A stretch of DNA of 64,000 bases from Alentia gelatinosa (GCA_950022655.1 OX465581.1:31653300-31717299); one strand, 5' to 3'; counted from the stretch's first letter, positions 1-14,600 are shown. Notes: generated from the sequence alone by a model not told the origin. Translations and numbers: made by a program.

Positions 1-152
1 TCTTAGCATTTCAGGATGGGAGTTTAGCTATAATCTAAAACTCCTATGATATGAATCTTTTATTCCGTATATATATACTCTGGGTGATAGCGACAAGGTC
101 TTTTACAAGTGGAGATACGTATGTATGTATACAGGTAATCATGGGTACTTAC

Positions 153-3100
153 GAAGATAACACTTCCGTAGGTAAGTATGGATGGTCCAATATTCACCAA
201 AGTGGTTATAATGATCTGGAATCTGGATAGCAAGAAATGTTTAAAGTAAGCGAATCTTTACAAAACAAAAGTGGACTACCTGGCTCTTTTACTATTCTAC
301 TCGTCACAATATGCGGCGAGTGAGTCCGGACATCGTGTAACCATTTCCAAAATGTACATACACCTCATCTGTTCAAGTTTAATCAAATTTCAGTCTGAGA
401 AATAACATTGATTGGCATCATTATCAAAAATATGCTCAAAATTATCAAAATTACTTTTTTTTTTGTAATTCTAAATTCATACATACCGATATAATAATCG
501 TCCAATAATTGTATGTGATAATACGCCTATAGAGTGTATGATTTTGATTGAAAACATGCATACTATTCTATTACTACCCATGCCAGGACTACGAGCGTTA
601 TCTGTAGCATATGCATTTTAGGTGTCAAGGGTCCAGTCTTTCCAATATTAGTTCTTCATATCAGTAGTATAAGATTATGTCTGTCATAGGGAATAGCAGA
701 GATTTGTTAGCTATGATAAATGTAATTTTGGTAGTAGGGGAACATTTTCTTTTTAGTCTGCATCACACAATTTTATATGTTAAAGGAAGTTGCAAAGACA
801 TAATGTTTAGTATACAACATGCATAACCAGTACGTAAAATGGTGTTCAGTGATGGCTATATAACTATAAAGATATATGATATCGACAGAAGTACTATATA
901 TAGTTCATGCTGGAAAAAAGCCCCTTAACCGATATAGTTATACGCATTTACACAAGTGTGTAAACTCGTATTCTTACCTAATGTGGAGACCAATAGATTC
1001 ACTGACACTGTGATTGTTATAAAAACAAATGGCATAACAATCTTTAACAGCAAATCCCGTGAAGCCTTATTTTCGCATAGAAAACATATAGAAGTATTTC
1101 ATTCATTGAATTCATCACCATAAACTATCCGACTAACCATTTTCATACGACACTATACCAGCCTTGACTATGTTTGTTCTCTCAAATATTGATCCGATTT
1201 TTGTTATTGATATTCATCAGTAGTTTTCAATGATTTTTATTTTCATGCAACTTGATGCAAATTCATAAAAAAATATTTAACCTACCTTTCTATGCTACCT
1301 AGAAGCCTTATGAGACGGAGAACTCTCAATACCAAAATAAAATCCAGCGTACGCCCTCTTTCAGCATCTAAAATATCAGAATTTATATGTATCATTTCTA
1401 TGTTTCATGAAATTACAGTGGAACATGAACACTCTTTATATTACTGTAATTTTCGTGATCACAATTAAAAATATGGACTAGGAAAACATAGTAAAAAGGG
1501 CAATGAGAAGCAAAATGACATGGGGAAAAAAATTTATATTCCGGGAATTATCAGTAAGGAAAAAATGAATGGCGTTACTTACTTTTGCAATATTTCAAGG
1601 AAATGGTCATTATATAGAATGGCTTAATAATAAGCAAAAGTGTGGTCAGGTTACCTAGTGACTCTACAATCAGGTGTACTAGAGTAGGCTATAGCCATAA
1701 CCTTTAAGACTAACCGTCCACCCGCTAATAAATCCTTGCCAAATTAAGAAAAACCTGATTAAAGATACTAGAAAATTTGCTAAACCTTAATACTAAAACA
1801 TGAAGTTATTACTCATCACTATCAACCATAAGTATCTAAACAGAGTCCCACTTAATTCTATCATTACCACAAGACATGAGGCAACTGCACTGATAATAAC
1901 CGAGTTGTCTGAGGGCTGTGAGCAACCAAGGCATGGCTTTTTTTTTTACTGATTCTAGTTTAGGCAATAGTCTTGGAAATGTCTTATCATGGTGAAAACT
2001 CATCAAATGATGATGACAAGTAGAAATACACCACAAATGGAATGTCTGGGATTCAAACTTGGTTTTCGCACCTCAGTCAGCTAACTTGACGTATGCCCGG
2101 AAACCCTCTCTTGTATATGGAAGTTGTGTTTAGGTCAAAGTGAGAGCCTGTAAAACATGTGAGGTGTGTAGGGATTGAAATATATAGAAACCACCTGGAG
2201 GTAGAGGTCGGGGAAGTGTGAGGAGAGGTGATAAGTTACAGAAAACGCATTTCAGCAATGTGTGCTGTACTGGTTGTGTGCCTGCACGATATCAAGGGCA
2301 CATTGTGAACGTAGGGTGTGTATGGCAATGTATGAATGAATGTACACTGTGTGAGGCAGGCTGTGTATAGGCAGGGTACCGTATATATCGTTGAGGATAG
2401 TTGCAGACAGGCTGTGTATTTGGTGTTCACAGGTAGAATAGCAGAAGGGATGCTGTGTAGACAGTCTCTAGGTGGGCCATCTGTATAGGTAGAGCTCGGG
2501 TCTTTTTTAATGTATTCAGATCATAGCAATAGAATCCAGGAGACCACAATACTATGAAATGTGGGAATTCAAGGCACATGTCAATATCATCAGAGCTGAG
2601 TACCTTAGGTTAGACTTGTATCTAAACACAGTAAACACTTGTCCTTAACTGTAATTTAAGTGTATCAAACTAATATACTATTAGTATTATTCATAATTTA
2701 TAACACGAGGCGACCAGAGGAATGAATGTTCCACAAAAAATGCTGCGCAGTGTTTGAACTTTTATTCCCGTATTGAAGACGTGGCTAGAAACACCTCTGA
2801 ATAAAGCCGGTGCTAATAAAAAGCCGATGCTGTAAAAAAAATTCAAGATATAATTCCAGACTATAATAGATATAGTTATCCGTAATGACGTAATGAGAGT
2901 GACAAGAGTGCAGATCATTTCATCACTTTTGCATATGAATGCCATCACAGTTTTCTTATTATTATTATATACCTATGGCTGTATCAACTACGTATACTGC
3001 CCGCTCCTACCCATGGTGTATTTATATCCGTACGGCACACTGTGACGTATGGGGTATGTAAATTTTTGCCATTTTAAGGTAAATTTTTGCCATTTTTAGG

Positions 3101-5642
3101 TATATAATAATACGAAAACAGGCTGACTGTCTTCGTACGTCAAAATACTTGGTAACATTATTGATCACATACATCCCTCTGCCTATGGCATCGGGATGTA
3201 TGTGATCAATAATGTCACCGCATATTTTTGACGTACGAAGACAGTAGGCCAGTTTCCGTATACTACTGATACTAGAAACAACGCGTTACATAGATAATAA
3301 TCGATGGTTTTGTAGACAGGCGGCCGGAAACCACGAAAGGTTGACGGCTAGTAACACACGAGCGTCAGCGAGTATATTACGACGTCACAGAGTCAGTCGC
3401 CTGTCAACTTATCATTGCTATGGGGAGTAGACGTAAACAAGGAATGGTGACGGTGAGGTGTTACAGTGATTATGAGAATGATATTTACATTTAGATATTT
3501 TGAAGTCTTAGATAAATCTATATGAGACTGTTCGGTGTGTTAATACAGCTTACTTCAACAGTCGCTTACATACATGACCACTATAATCAAGACACATGCA
3601 AGACATATGTCCGTATCATGAGAGGACAGCACCTTAATCACATAACACCTACATCTATACAAAGCAAACAGTTGTCCTTACCCGTAACTGTAAAAAGATA
3701 TATAAGCCATAGTAAAATCACAATTTTAAAAGCAGGATAAAGCAGTTCCTATTTTCTATGCAAATATGTTACTATCGGGTGGGTAAATCAGGAGTATTCC
3801 TAAATTTAACTCCAGCTGGCTACCAAGTGAAAGTGAATCAAGAGAGATCAACACCGTAGTCAGCATTGGTATTCAACAAGGTGTATTTACAGGTATATCA
3901 TTGACATTGTTTCTTTTCCCCGCAACTATAATAGAAAAATTAAAAATGAGATATATTTCATCCAAATCTGAATCTTGTAAATATTTTCATATCAAAGCAA
4001 TACCTATAAAGGATAAAAAATATATTACTGTAAAAGAAAGCTAAACTTAAGCTTGAAAATATGATAGGCTGTCAAAGTCGGCGAGTTACTCTATAGCAAC
4101 TTTAAAGTTTCGTCAATACCACTGTGTCTGTAATAAAATACTTTAATTCAGCTTCAAATTGCTCAGGATTGGGCACAATCAAAAATATTTTGACAACACT
4201 CTTTTCCTCTAACCATGGTCTGTGTCTACAGTTATTGAGAAGTTTTTGTTTGTCATCTACTCTAAAACATTTTGATCATATAAAGTGAATGAAATCTACA
4301 ATGTAGAGGTCTACATCATCCATTTGCATAGAGAAGGCCGAATTGAAATGAGAACCCACGATACTAGTTTTAATTTTGTTTCGAATGTTCCTGTAATGCG
4401 TGAAGATCGATCCATCAGATTGCCCTTCTGCATTTGCATCTTTTTAATGTTTGCCATTCTAGTAAAACTTGATGGATTACCACGAATTTTAAAGAAAAAA
4501 AGACAGGGAAACTTAATTTCTGTATCCTACTGCAGATAGAATTATATAGATATATCAGAGATATCAATATATTTCAAGTTTGTTTCTTGTATTGTCTTAC
4601 TTACAGTGACCATTGATCGTTTCAATGAATGTAGCCAGGCCAGCCGCGACGATGATCACAAAATCAAACCTTAACGGAAGGAAGCCACGGATAAGTATCG
4701 ATTTATAATGATATTTATATACATAGATTATCCGTTGGAATAGTTTCTGTTTAAAAAAAATTAAAATGTGGACGGAAAACCGCATTGCATAAAGTTTCTA
4801 TTACCAGTATCGATATAAAATAAAGCTAACAGCAAGACTCTGGGTAGCTATAGATACAAGCGGAAACATTTATAACACACAGCTCCGAACATAATATACG
4901 GAAACTGGCTTACTGTCTTTGTACGTCAAAAATACGCGGTAAAATTATTGATCAGATACATCCCGATGCCAAGGGCAGAGGGATGTATCTGATCAACAAT
5001 TTTACCAAGTATTTTGACGTACTAAGACAGTCGGCCCGTTTTCGTATTATTATATACCTAAAAATGGTGAAATCTTAGCTAGTCACGTGATCACATACCC
5101 CATACGTCACACTGTGACGTACGGCTATATATACGTCATGGGTAGCAGCGGGCAGTATGTGCAGGTCATACGGCCATAGGTATATAATAATACAAAAAAC
5201 TCTTTCAATACAATGCTATATTCAAGTCAGAGTATGGGAAGACAATGAACTGGAATAAATTGCCACAGTAAACTTCCACACAGTGCACTGACAGATATGT
5301 ACTGATATGAGCAAGTGACAAAATCTCTGAAGTTTTATATTGCAAATATTTTAAAAAGCCAGTGTCCAATCAATGCTATATATTTTTCTTAAGTAATATA
5401 TTTCGGAATATAATCGAAGTAATACATACGTGTTCCATGCGCTCCTGAAGAATTTCACTGGTCCATACGTGTACATTTTTAAGATAATTTCCAAACTGAA
5501 AAGCGCTAGGAAGAACCACTCAGCTTCTTCCAGATTGAAGCCAATGCACACAGCGTTAACCAAAATGGCGAAGTCAAAGAAGAAACGAAATCCTCTGAAA
5601 AATTCCATTGTATTAAAAGATTCACTTTCCAACAGCCAACAC
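153..5642 (-). CDS. TPCN: TPC exons 11-14: second repeat S1 to S5 (partial)
   Basis: Exon 11 (5430-5642) encodes IIS1-IIS2, including FFFDFAILVNAVCIGFNL and FFLALFSLEIILKMYTYG. Exon 12 (4605-4669) is only 65 bases and encodes IIS3 (FDFVIIVAAGLATFIETI). Exon 13 (1286-1367) encodes the IIS4 sensor ILVLRVLRLIRLLGSIER with Arg at 545, 548 and 551. Exon 14 (153-222) encodes the start of IIS5 (IIITTLVNIGPSILTYG) and ends in a GTAAGT donor. No further exon is visible in 1-152. The acceptor of exon 11 at 5642 was chosen because it keeps phase; its polypyrimidine tract is weak. Confidence 0.85.
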
Positions 5643-8600
5643 CTCTCAATATACCTTCACAGATTACTAGAACATTAACAGGAACTATTCTGACTTCTTC
5701 TTGTGTGTAAATATTGTAGTAAATACTGCCGGATGGTTCCCGGAGGTTCCCGGAGGATACCTCCGGAGGGATCCGGAGGACACGGAGGTACCCGGAGGTA
5801 CCCTCCTATATAAACCTCCGGGGGTGCCTCCGGGAGTCAGTCTGGACTGGGACTCGGGACGGTGCACCTCCAGCGACTACGAGGGCAACCGCCCGCCACT
5901 ACCAGTGGCCCCGGAGTGAGAGCAGAAAGGTTACCGTAGTGACCTACCTTGAGCCCCGTGTGGCTCGCCGGGTTCGAGGAGGTCGGAGCCGACCCCCGGA
6001 AGCAGCTGTTGTTGTTAGATAACAGTTACTGTTGTTGCTCATGCCGCCTGAGGCTTACTTGTCTATAGCTAATAAAGATTCTCAGTTATGCAGTAAACTG
6101 GTGTCCTCGTTGTGTACTACAATATGCTGAATAAACCATCCTCTCATACACCTGCTGCCCCCCCCCCCCCCTTCCATTATGAAATTTGGCAAAAACACAT
6201 GAATAGCACAACAAATATACATTTCACCTAAATAATGACACTTCCTAGAGTGTCAGCAACTGTCAGTGCCACTTATGGAGATGGTAAATGTTACACCAAT
6301 GCTCACTGTAAATCAATATTGAGTAAACATCTGTTTGAGTATGCCAATTTCACCATAAACCCCGCCCACTTTCAACAAATACCTGAATATCTCATTAAAT
6401 ATAGAATCTACCTGGAAAATTCCACTTCCTAGCACCTACTGTTTCTTATTCTCTTTCTAATAAGGCATATTATATTATGATTGAATAGGTAATTATCCGA
6501 TTACTTACCTTTGGTAAAAGTATGAAGGAGAATTAAGGTTCTTGCGAGCCTAGGGACACTACTGAGTGCCCTAGGGTTACAGGTAGAAATATGTCCATAA
6601 AGGAGTTCTTAAAAATGGATCTGTGACTCAATAAGTCCCCCCCCCCCCCCAACATAAATCTCTTATTTCTAAAAATCCATGTCAAAATACTAAATACTAA
6701 AACTGTAATGTATTTTATGGCCATAAAACCTTCTGTCCAAAACAGAATCATATTCCTATCTCTACTTAGTGAGCTATAAAAAGCATAAATGTGGTTAGGT
6801 CATCTAGTGACTCTTCAAGCTGGTATACTACAGTAAGCTATAGCCATAACCTAAAGACCAATCGTCCACCCGCTAACAAGGCAACATTATCTTAACGTTG
6901 TCAAGATTGTTGTAATGAATCCTACAAAATATTTTAGTCCAATGGTTCATGACTTTACAACCGATAACATTATTTCAAAGAATCCTACAACAGAAGCTGT
7001 ACACAAAAGCTGTGTTTGAGCTTCATGCCATAACAATGAATATAAAACTAGGAGTGCCTTCAAAAAGAGCAACCAGTTGTGGGTGAATATGCCGCTTTTG
7101 GAAATCATCATCATTTATTTCAACACTTTGTTATCATAATACTTTTGATTCCTGTGTAAGGTAGGTAAACACGATTTTATATGAAAGGACGTCAATTGCT
7201 GGTCGTGAGAGGTGACCGCCGCCAATAATCACCTGGCCCTTCCCCTCGAAAACAAATCCTAAACATGCTGCCTCCTATGTGTCAACTTGTTACTCTTTCA
7301 TGCATTTTGTTACCAAAACATCCCGTTTCTCTATTTTCAAAACTTTCGTTTTGCCAATCTGACCTAGACTGTTAATACTATCTGTTCTAATATCCTGGAT
7401 AGCAAAGTGATACATGGGCGAGGTGCTGGTGTGCATTAATAACGGGACTCCTATGATGAAAAGATGATGCTTGCTTAAATTACCCAGAGGCCTGGCCCCA
7501 CTGAAGCGACTCGATTGTCGCACATGTTTTATGGGGCCATAAACTTCCCACCGGCGGCATTTATGGCCCTAAGTGCAACGGATCCATCGCACTCAATCGC
7601 AAGGAAACTCAAGGGTATGCCCCACTGATGCGATGGATTCTTCTCAATGTTTTTAACTTTAAAATTGGAAAATGACCTCTGTTCATAGTGTTACCTTCTT
7701 TTATAATTTGTATCTACATTGAGCTTCATACAAGTCAATAAACATAAACTCTGGCATGTATATAAAACCACAATACGAAATGATATCAGATACATAGGCC
7801 TGAGATTACGATCACATGTAATCTCTGCCTAATGAATTACACTCCCTGTTGATTTAATATGGAGACTCTATTTTATGGATGATAAATGTTTAAAGCAGGT
7901 GGGAAATACACGGATCCGTCGCATCGCACACAATCGCACAGGCCCAGCCCCACAGGTGCGATTGTGTGCGATGCGACGGGCGCATGATCCTCGCCTGGCG
8001 TTTATGACTTTTTATTGACTTGCGATGAATCTGTCGCACCAGTGGGGCTGGGCCTTTGCACAGATTAAATGTATAGTAAATTCTGTCAATTATCGGTCAT
8101 AAACGAGGTGTGTAATTTAGTTGGTTCTCATCGATTTATCTAATCTAATATAAGCACTTAGGATTCACTGGGGGTTAGATATATCGCTCGTTCAGGATGT
8201 TTATCAAAGAAATTCAGATGCCTCCAAAGGCCACACCCACACCCCCATCAGGGAACCGGGTAACACTGGCGAAATTTGATTCATGTTTATCAAAACAATA
8301 TTCTTGAATGTGGATTGTTTTAATCACTATATTTTCATTACAAAATGTGGATTTTTTCACTGTATAAAAGTGGTGCAGGGGTATATCAAAACTAATAATT
8401 TTATTAATTGGAAAAGGCACGGTCCTAGATATACAGGGTCGTGGCAGAAGGTTGTTGAGGCTCTTTACGCCGTAACATGCAAAGAACTTACTTGTGTCTC
8501 ACAATTGTCCTTAGCAATTCGCTGGGTCGAGATGTAAAGCAGGAAGTGCACTTCCTCTCAAGTCCCGTCATCCTATCTTTTATCTCAGTCAACTTGACAC

Positions 8601-11600
8601 TCAGCAAGTCAGCTACCCGCAGGAACTGCTTCTTCTCTGCAGAATATAAGACAAAGTGGCAACGCATATTAGTTATAATCAAAAAGATTTATAAAGAAAA
8701 ACATTTTACAATACCCGGTATAATGGAACAATTATATGTTAGCCCAACCTAGATTGAATTCTAACAGCAGAATTGTAGGTCAGAGCAATATTCAAGACAG
8801 GTTTATTACCAATTTTCAAGTTGGCTAGATCGTGATATTGTTTCTAAGGCTTGTAGGTTGCGATGAGAACAGTATCAACAATATTTGATAAGTATAAATG
8901 AATGCATATGGGGTATGCTATTTGTAGTGGACGGTTTCATCTCTGAGAATCTTCAGGCTGCGATTAACTGGTGTTTTAAAGAGATGACGCACTTAGTGTG
9001 GACAACCAGCTCAGAAGATTTGATTTAGGATTACAGTAACCTTTGTAAAAAAACTAATGCATTTTTTATTTCAAGACATGAAAGAAAGCATCCAATATCC
9101 TGAGCTATAAGTGATAGAGTTGAGGGATTTAACGCCGATTTTTCGTAAATCTTGCGAACAAAAGGTTTTCCACTATATATTATAAGTGATAGACATTTGG
9201 TTCTTTTGGGGAACATTTCAAATATGATATATGTTTAAAAAAATAATAGATAAGACTATGTATCATTCTTGTTATTGTAAGTACTAATGCCGAACCTTAT
9301 GATCTTGTGTAATTCATCGATCAATAAAACTATAGATCTCTACTTCATTTTAATACTGTTATGACTAATAACTCAATTCACAGATTAAATCTAGGTCCTT
9401 TTTCAAGCAAGAGGTTTACCGATATTGAAGAAGAACATTTTGTGTGTGTATGTGTGTGTGTCAGCCTCGTATTCTAAACATTGAAGAAGAATAAACAAGA
9501 CGCAAAACATGATGTCCATAATTCTAATGCTGTACAACAAGAAACGAACACATTCCAAGCAAGGAACAAACACCCTACCTATGCTATTCTCGCAGTTCTC
9601 ATCCAGTACGTAAAGCAGCAAGTCTATTTGGGTCTCACTCCGATGAGGAGCGACAATTTTCATTACTGCTTCCCATCTTTGCTTAGGAACGACATACTTT
9701 CCCGTCTCGTCACGCACCTTCAATATCTCAAATGCCCTGCTAAGCAGTTCCCGCTTCATATAGACTGTGGTACGCACCTCTTCCTGTTGCGTATATATGA
9801 AAAGTGTCAGTTTTCTTGCCCAATAAAATCAATACACATGTTAGATATTCGATGTGGTACTTGTACAACACAACATATCATGTCATTAACATTAACATCA
9901 TTATCTACAGAAACGAAGAAAACATAAAATGTATGATATTTAGTTTGAGAGAAAACTACTTTGCCAAGAATGATAGAAGACACTTGAAATAGATGGTTAT
10001 TTACCAAGCATACATTTTAACGCAGTTCACTCTTTATATCTATATTGAAATGATAATTACGACTTTGCCCTACGATTAAGACAAATATACTTAGATGAAA
10101 TATCTAATGCATAAGGTTATTTACTTCGCTAGCCAAGTAGATCGATACTTATGTAAAGCAAGTATTGTTAGTATCCTGCTACACTGATAAATATAATACG
10201 AAATGGTTTATGATAAACAATGACGAAACCTTGAGATGTCGCTTGTAGTTGTTGTAAACTGAGGCTAAAATAATGCTCATGAAGATGAACTGGTTGATAA
10301 TGGAGAACACAATAAAGAATAGGGCGAAGAATCTATTGGTGTCATAGGCAGGCATCCTGTAAAGTACCAAGGCAAATATAAGAAAACAATTCACAAACAC
10401 ACAACCAAAGAACATGCAATGCGAGACTTAACACCAGGGAACTCAAGGACATGAAGGCAAAGATATTCAGGTAAAGCACACAAGCTATACACATAACAAA
10501 CAAAAAGTTATAATCGCAAATCATTAAGCATTTTAGGGAAGTAAAGAGCCGACTATGTGGCCACAAATAATAAGGTAACAATAGTAGTTCACAAACATCT
10601 AGAAACCACTCATTTAACCACACAGAAGAAACTGAAAAAGAAAGACTTTTCAAATGCCACACTTACATGACGTCAGGGTTATTGGCCGTTGTCACAAGAA
10701 CATAGAGGTCCCAGTAAGCTTCAAAGTAGTTTTGGAAGTACGGCGCGTCATTTGGATAAGATAATGACCTTAAAAATAGATATACATTGGTATTGATATA
10801 TTGAGAAATGCAATACCGGTATTATTAGAAGACCTGCAAGACCGATATTTCTCTTTGATTATCGTTTCTCTAAAAGATCGTTTTTGGTTTACCAATGCCA
10901 TGCAAGTAGACACTTGGGTTCAGTTAGTGATACATGTAGTTCCTTTCTCGCAATGACGTTTTGCAATGCCTATAAGGTGCATCAACCTTAATTCATCCTG
11001 TTATTCATGTATGTCATTTGACAGATTACTTATTCATAATACAAACCTTTTCTGGAGGAGTTTCAAAGCCATCAGTGCAAAGATTGCCAGGCTGCATAAG
11101 AAGAGGACAAGCACATGGAAGATGTCTGGTAGAGTTTTACGGATATTACGAAAGGCCTTCCGAGTCTGCAAAATAAGTCCGGTTTCTAATGCACTACAGA
11201 CAACACGTTTTCTTTCATCTGTTCACTAATTATCAGTTCATCCAACCATTTACAGTGGAATCCGTTTCATTATACAGCTAATGGTAGAAAGGTCTGAAGT
11301 CATCTCCCTCAGCGACGTATGTATGTACAAATAAACATTGTGCTATAACTTTTACCAGTGATATTTTTTGATATTAGGGTGATGTCGTCCTTCAACTTAA
11401 AGCGCTCACTCAGTATTGTAAAAAAGAATAAGATATGCCAGTGAAGAGTCGCGGAAACTTAAAAGTATCTCCACTTTCTGAAAAGTTCTAAAGTGTTGAT
11501 AATTCCATAGACAAGTTACATCTTTGATTACTTGTACACCGGTGTGATTCCCCTATATATAAGGCCTACTATTCAAGATGTTTACGTTCTGAATAAAGGT

Positions 11601-14600
11601 GAGGGTTTATATGAATATATTGCCTTTATCAAAGGCGACTGATTCTTCACTCACTCAGTAGGGTGCACCACCGCACTGGTCAGGATGAGTACTGAGCCAC
11701 CAGGTGCTATTTTCAGTTCCCTTTACAAAATGTATGCCTTTTTAGGGGTATGATCCAATGGGCCGGCAGTGCGGCAACAAAAGAGCATCACAAGATGGCT
11801 GCACGGTGCCTCTGCAACAGCCATGTGGTGCCGATGTTAGCTCAAGTATAGAAACGGTTAGGTCGAGCTGGTCACAGGCTCAAGGGCAACGGCTGCACGG
11901 CGATGGACCGCAAAAATTTGATAAATCAGCTTTTGCCGGTTACCGGTGGAGAGCCCGTACAGCCATCATGAGGCAACCGGCAGTGGCCGTGCCCATGGAT
12001 CTGTACACTATAAGCATGTATGGCACACACCCAGTGGCATTGACATCATTCATGGCAGCCCGGTGGAAGAGACTGACATAATGTGAAGGGCATGATAATG
12101 ATATCGATTTCACAGGAGCTTGTGCGTTCACTTAACCCTTTAAGGACGGCCACCTGTGGCAGAGCTGTCACCATAAGGACGGGTGCCAGTGACTGTGTAT
12201 ATCTCTAAAGGACGAACACTTTTTGCATAAAGTCATAATTTGATGTTCCATCACGTGATATTATTGGTAATCAATAATATTTCACTAATTTTAGCTTACT
12301 AATATCAATTTAGATATTATACCTACATTTTCTGAAGATTTCATGTAAACTAATTAATTATTTCCTTGTCAAAAACGACTTTATAGGTTTAAGTGAAATG
12401 ATGCCTTGAGGCATCATTCGGCCTGGGCTGGTTGATGCCTCAAGGCATAATTCGTCCTTAAAGGGTTAATATGATATGTCACTTATATTTCTATTTACGA
12501 ACCTGCCTCCCCTCTGGAAAGTTGATCAGCAGAAAGGGCCTTAAAGGACGGGACCACCGGATTGCACAACTAGCTGGTTCACAGCTGGTTACGCTGTCCC
12601 AGATTATGTAGCTTATCATATCTATAACTGTCAACTGAAAAAAACAAAATCATCTAAGTATTACCAATAAAAGAAAACATGGTTGAATTGAAAGTTAATG
12701 TTACCTTCAAAAGAAGTAAATCAATACATATCACATGTATATCAATTACATTCTGATACCAACATGAACATAAATATAAAATGGGCCGTAATCTCTATAA
12801 AAATAGATTCAGGTAATATTTAATTTGGTTTATTTCCAGATCAGTATGTCAAAAAAACTTACTATCAATATGACGAGAACTGTAATGTTTTTAGGATCTC
12901 GCCAAAATATCTTTGGGACATCAAAATACATGTGATGGAAAAGTCTGAAGAAGAAATACCCGATGAAGAACACTTCCATAATCATGGTGGCCTGGAAATG
13001 AAAAAGAGAAGAAGAATAAGCATAGATGATAACACCGAGGATTATTCCTTACAATATGTATCCAAACATCCTTCCCTAAAAAACTTCATGGCACTCCAGT
13101 AGAATCAGACACAGCCACACTGCAACAAATAGCCTGACCTCACTGACCAACTAACCTCAATGACCAACCCCTGTCCACTCCTAAACTGACGCACATGGGA
13201 CATGCTTCATATGGTTTGTTTACTAAACGATCTAGGTTATAAGCCTTTATGATTACTCCAATCATCATGTTTAGGATTGGTACCTGTTAAATCGATTCTA
13301 TGATCCTGAATTTGAAATATACCGAAAGAAACGGACAGAAGACATTTAGACTGGGAGCGGGTTGCATTTGTTACTAATCATTTAGATTCTTAATATCCAA
13401 ATCATTTATAACTAATTTAGTACCCGGCTTTATCTGTAACCTGCACTGTGTTGCAGAAAACGCGGGTGGCAAAACTGAATTTCACCGGTCACCGGCAGGT
13501 AACCGGCCAGTTACCAGCTGGCGGGGCACGGCCTTAAAGGTGTTGAAAGTTGCAAGTCTTTTTTGAAATAGGGTGTGTTCCCAGTGTTTGAGTCGATTGG
13601 AAAATGGCTTTCCAACTGGGTTTAGGGCAAAGTTTTGGTGATCAAGCTTTATCAAAACAAGGTGCCCACAGGAAATAGCTTAGTCATATTAAGCTCATGC
13701 TCTAGTGATGAGCCTATTGGGTTTAACAACTACCAACATGCCTTTTTCCACAGCCCTGTGTCGCACCTTATCTGCCTGGTTATATAATGTCTGCAGCCAA
13801 ATAAACACAACGCAATGTATTTTTAGCATTAGAGGACTGAGGGTATGAGAGTAATACGTTTATAATGCCCATTTAGATTATTTCGGAGAAGGAACAATGA
13901 TGCCATCGTGTTCTATGGTATTCCAATTCCGATTTGGTGTGTCATACATGCATACCACCTCGATAATACTTTAGATATAGTTTAAATAACACAGGAACAC
14001 CGGAACTGTACCATAACACATTGGCGAGCTTAACCATGATATACCTATATTCTTTTCTATGTGTCTCTATGGGCAGGAGGCCACACTGGGCCGTATTTGT
14101 CCGAGCGCCGCCCTAACTAGACAACGCACCGTTACGTGGAGTTGAACAGAAACACCTGATGATGAAGCACCACCTGCTCCTCAGGAGAAAGGAGTGGAAA
14201 ATCCTAGACTGTCGACCTGTGCTGAGATCTATAAAAATCAATATAAAAGCTTACCCAGTAAGGAAGTGCTACTCCTTGAACCGCTGGCTTCTCAAAGATT
14301 GCCAAACACATATTTGCCCAAATGAATAAGTGCAAAATCCACTTGAAGATCCAGTGTTGAAACAATATGTATGACCTGGAATTAATTCATGGATTTTTAT
14401 TAATGCAGGTGCTGTAGAGGTGTTGATATATACGAGGATAACCTGTTGTACCTATATAATAATATACGACCATTAAGGTCTTTTATACCCTTCTATGGAG
14501 CGAACGATTCTCCTGAATCGGTCATGGATACTATGCATACCCATAGAATGATTTTAGTACACGAATGTCTCGAAAGGTAGATATCTAGGAAGCAAAGATT

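Larger units (their letters stand above)
1368..4604 (-). other. TPC intron 12
   Basis: Contains R1 copy a and the composite foldback at 2961-3261. The rest, including an 84-codon frame at 4285-4539, has no splice-compatible TPC similarity. Confidence 0.7.

Noticed and set aside
2236..2430. 64-codon minus-strand frame with repeated YTACL and YTP phrases
   Set aside because: Low complexity from a GTGTGTA-rich stretch; no splice or family support.
9481..9927. 148-codon plus-strand frame
   Set aside because: Antisense shadow of TPC exon 9.
12503..12634. First taken for part of a GC-rich dispersed repeat
   Set aside because: The complement encodes the TPC IS3-IS4 segment in the exact phase needed, so it is an exon.
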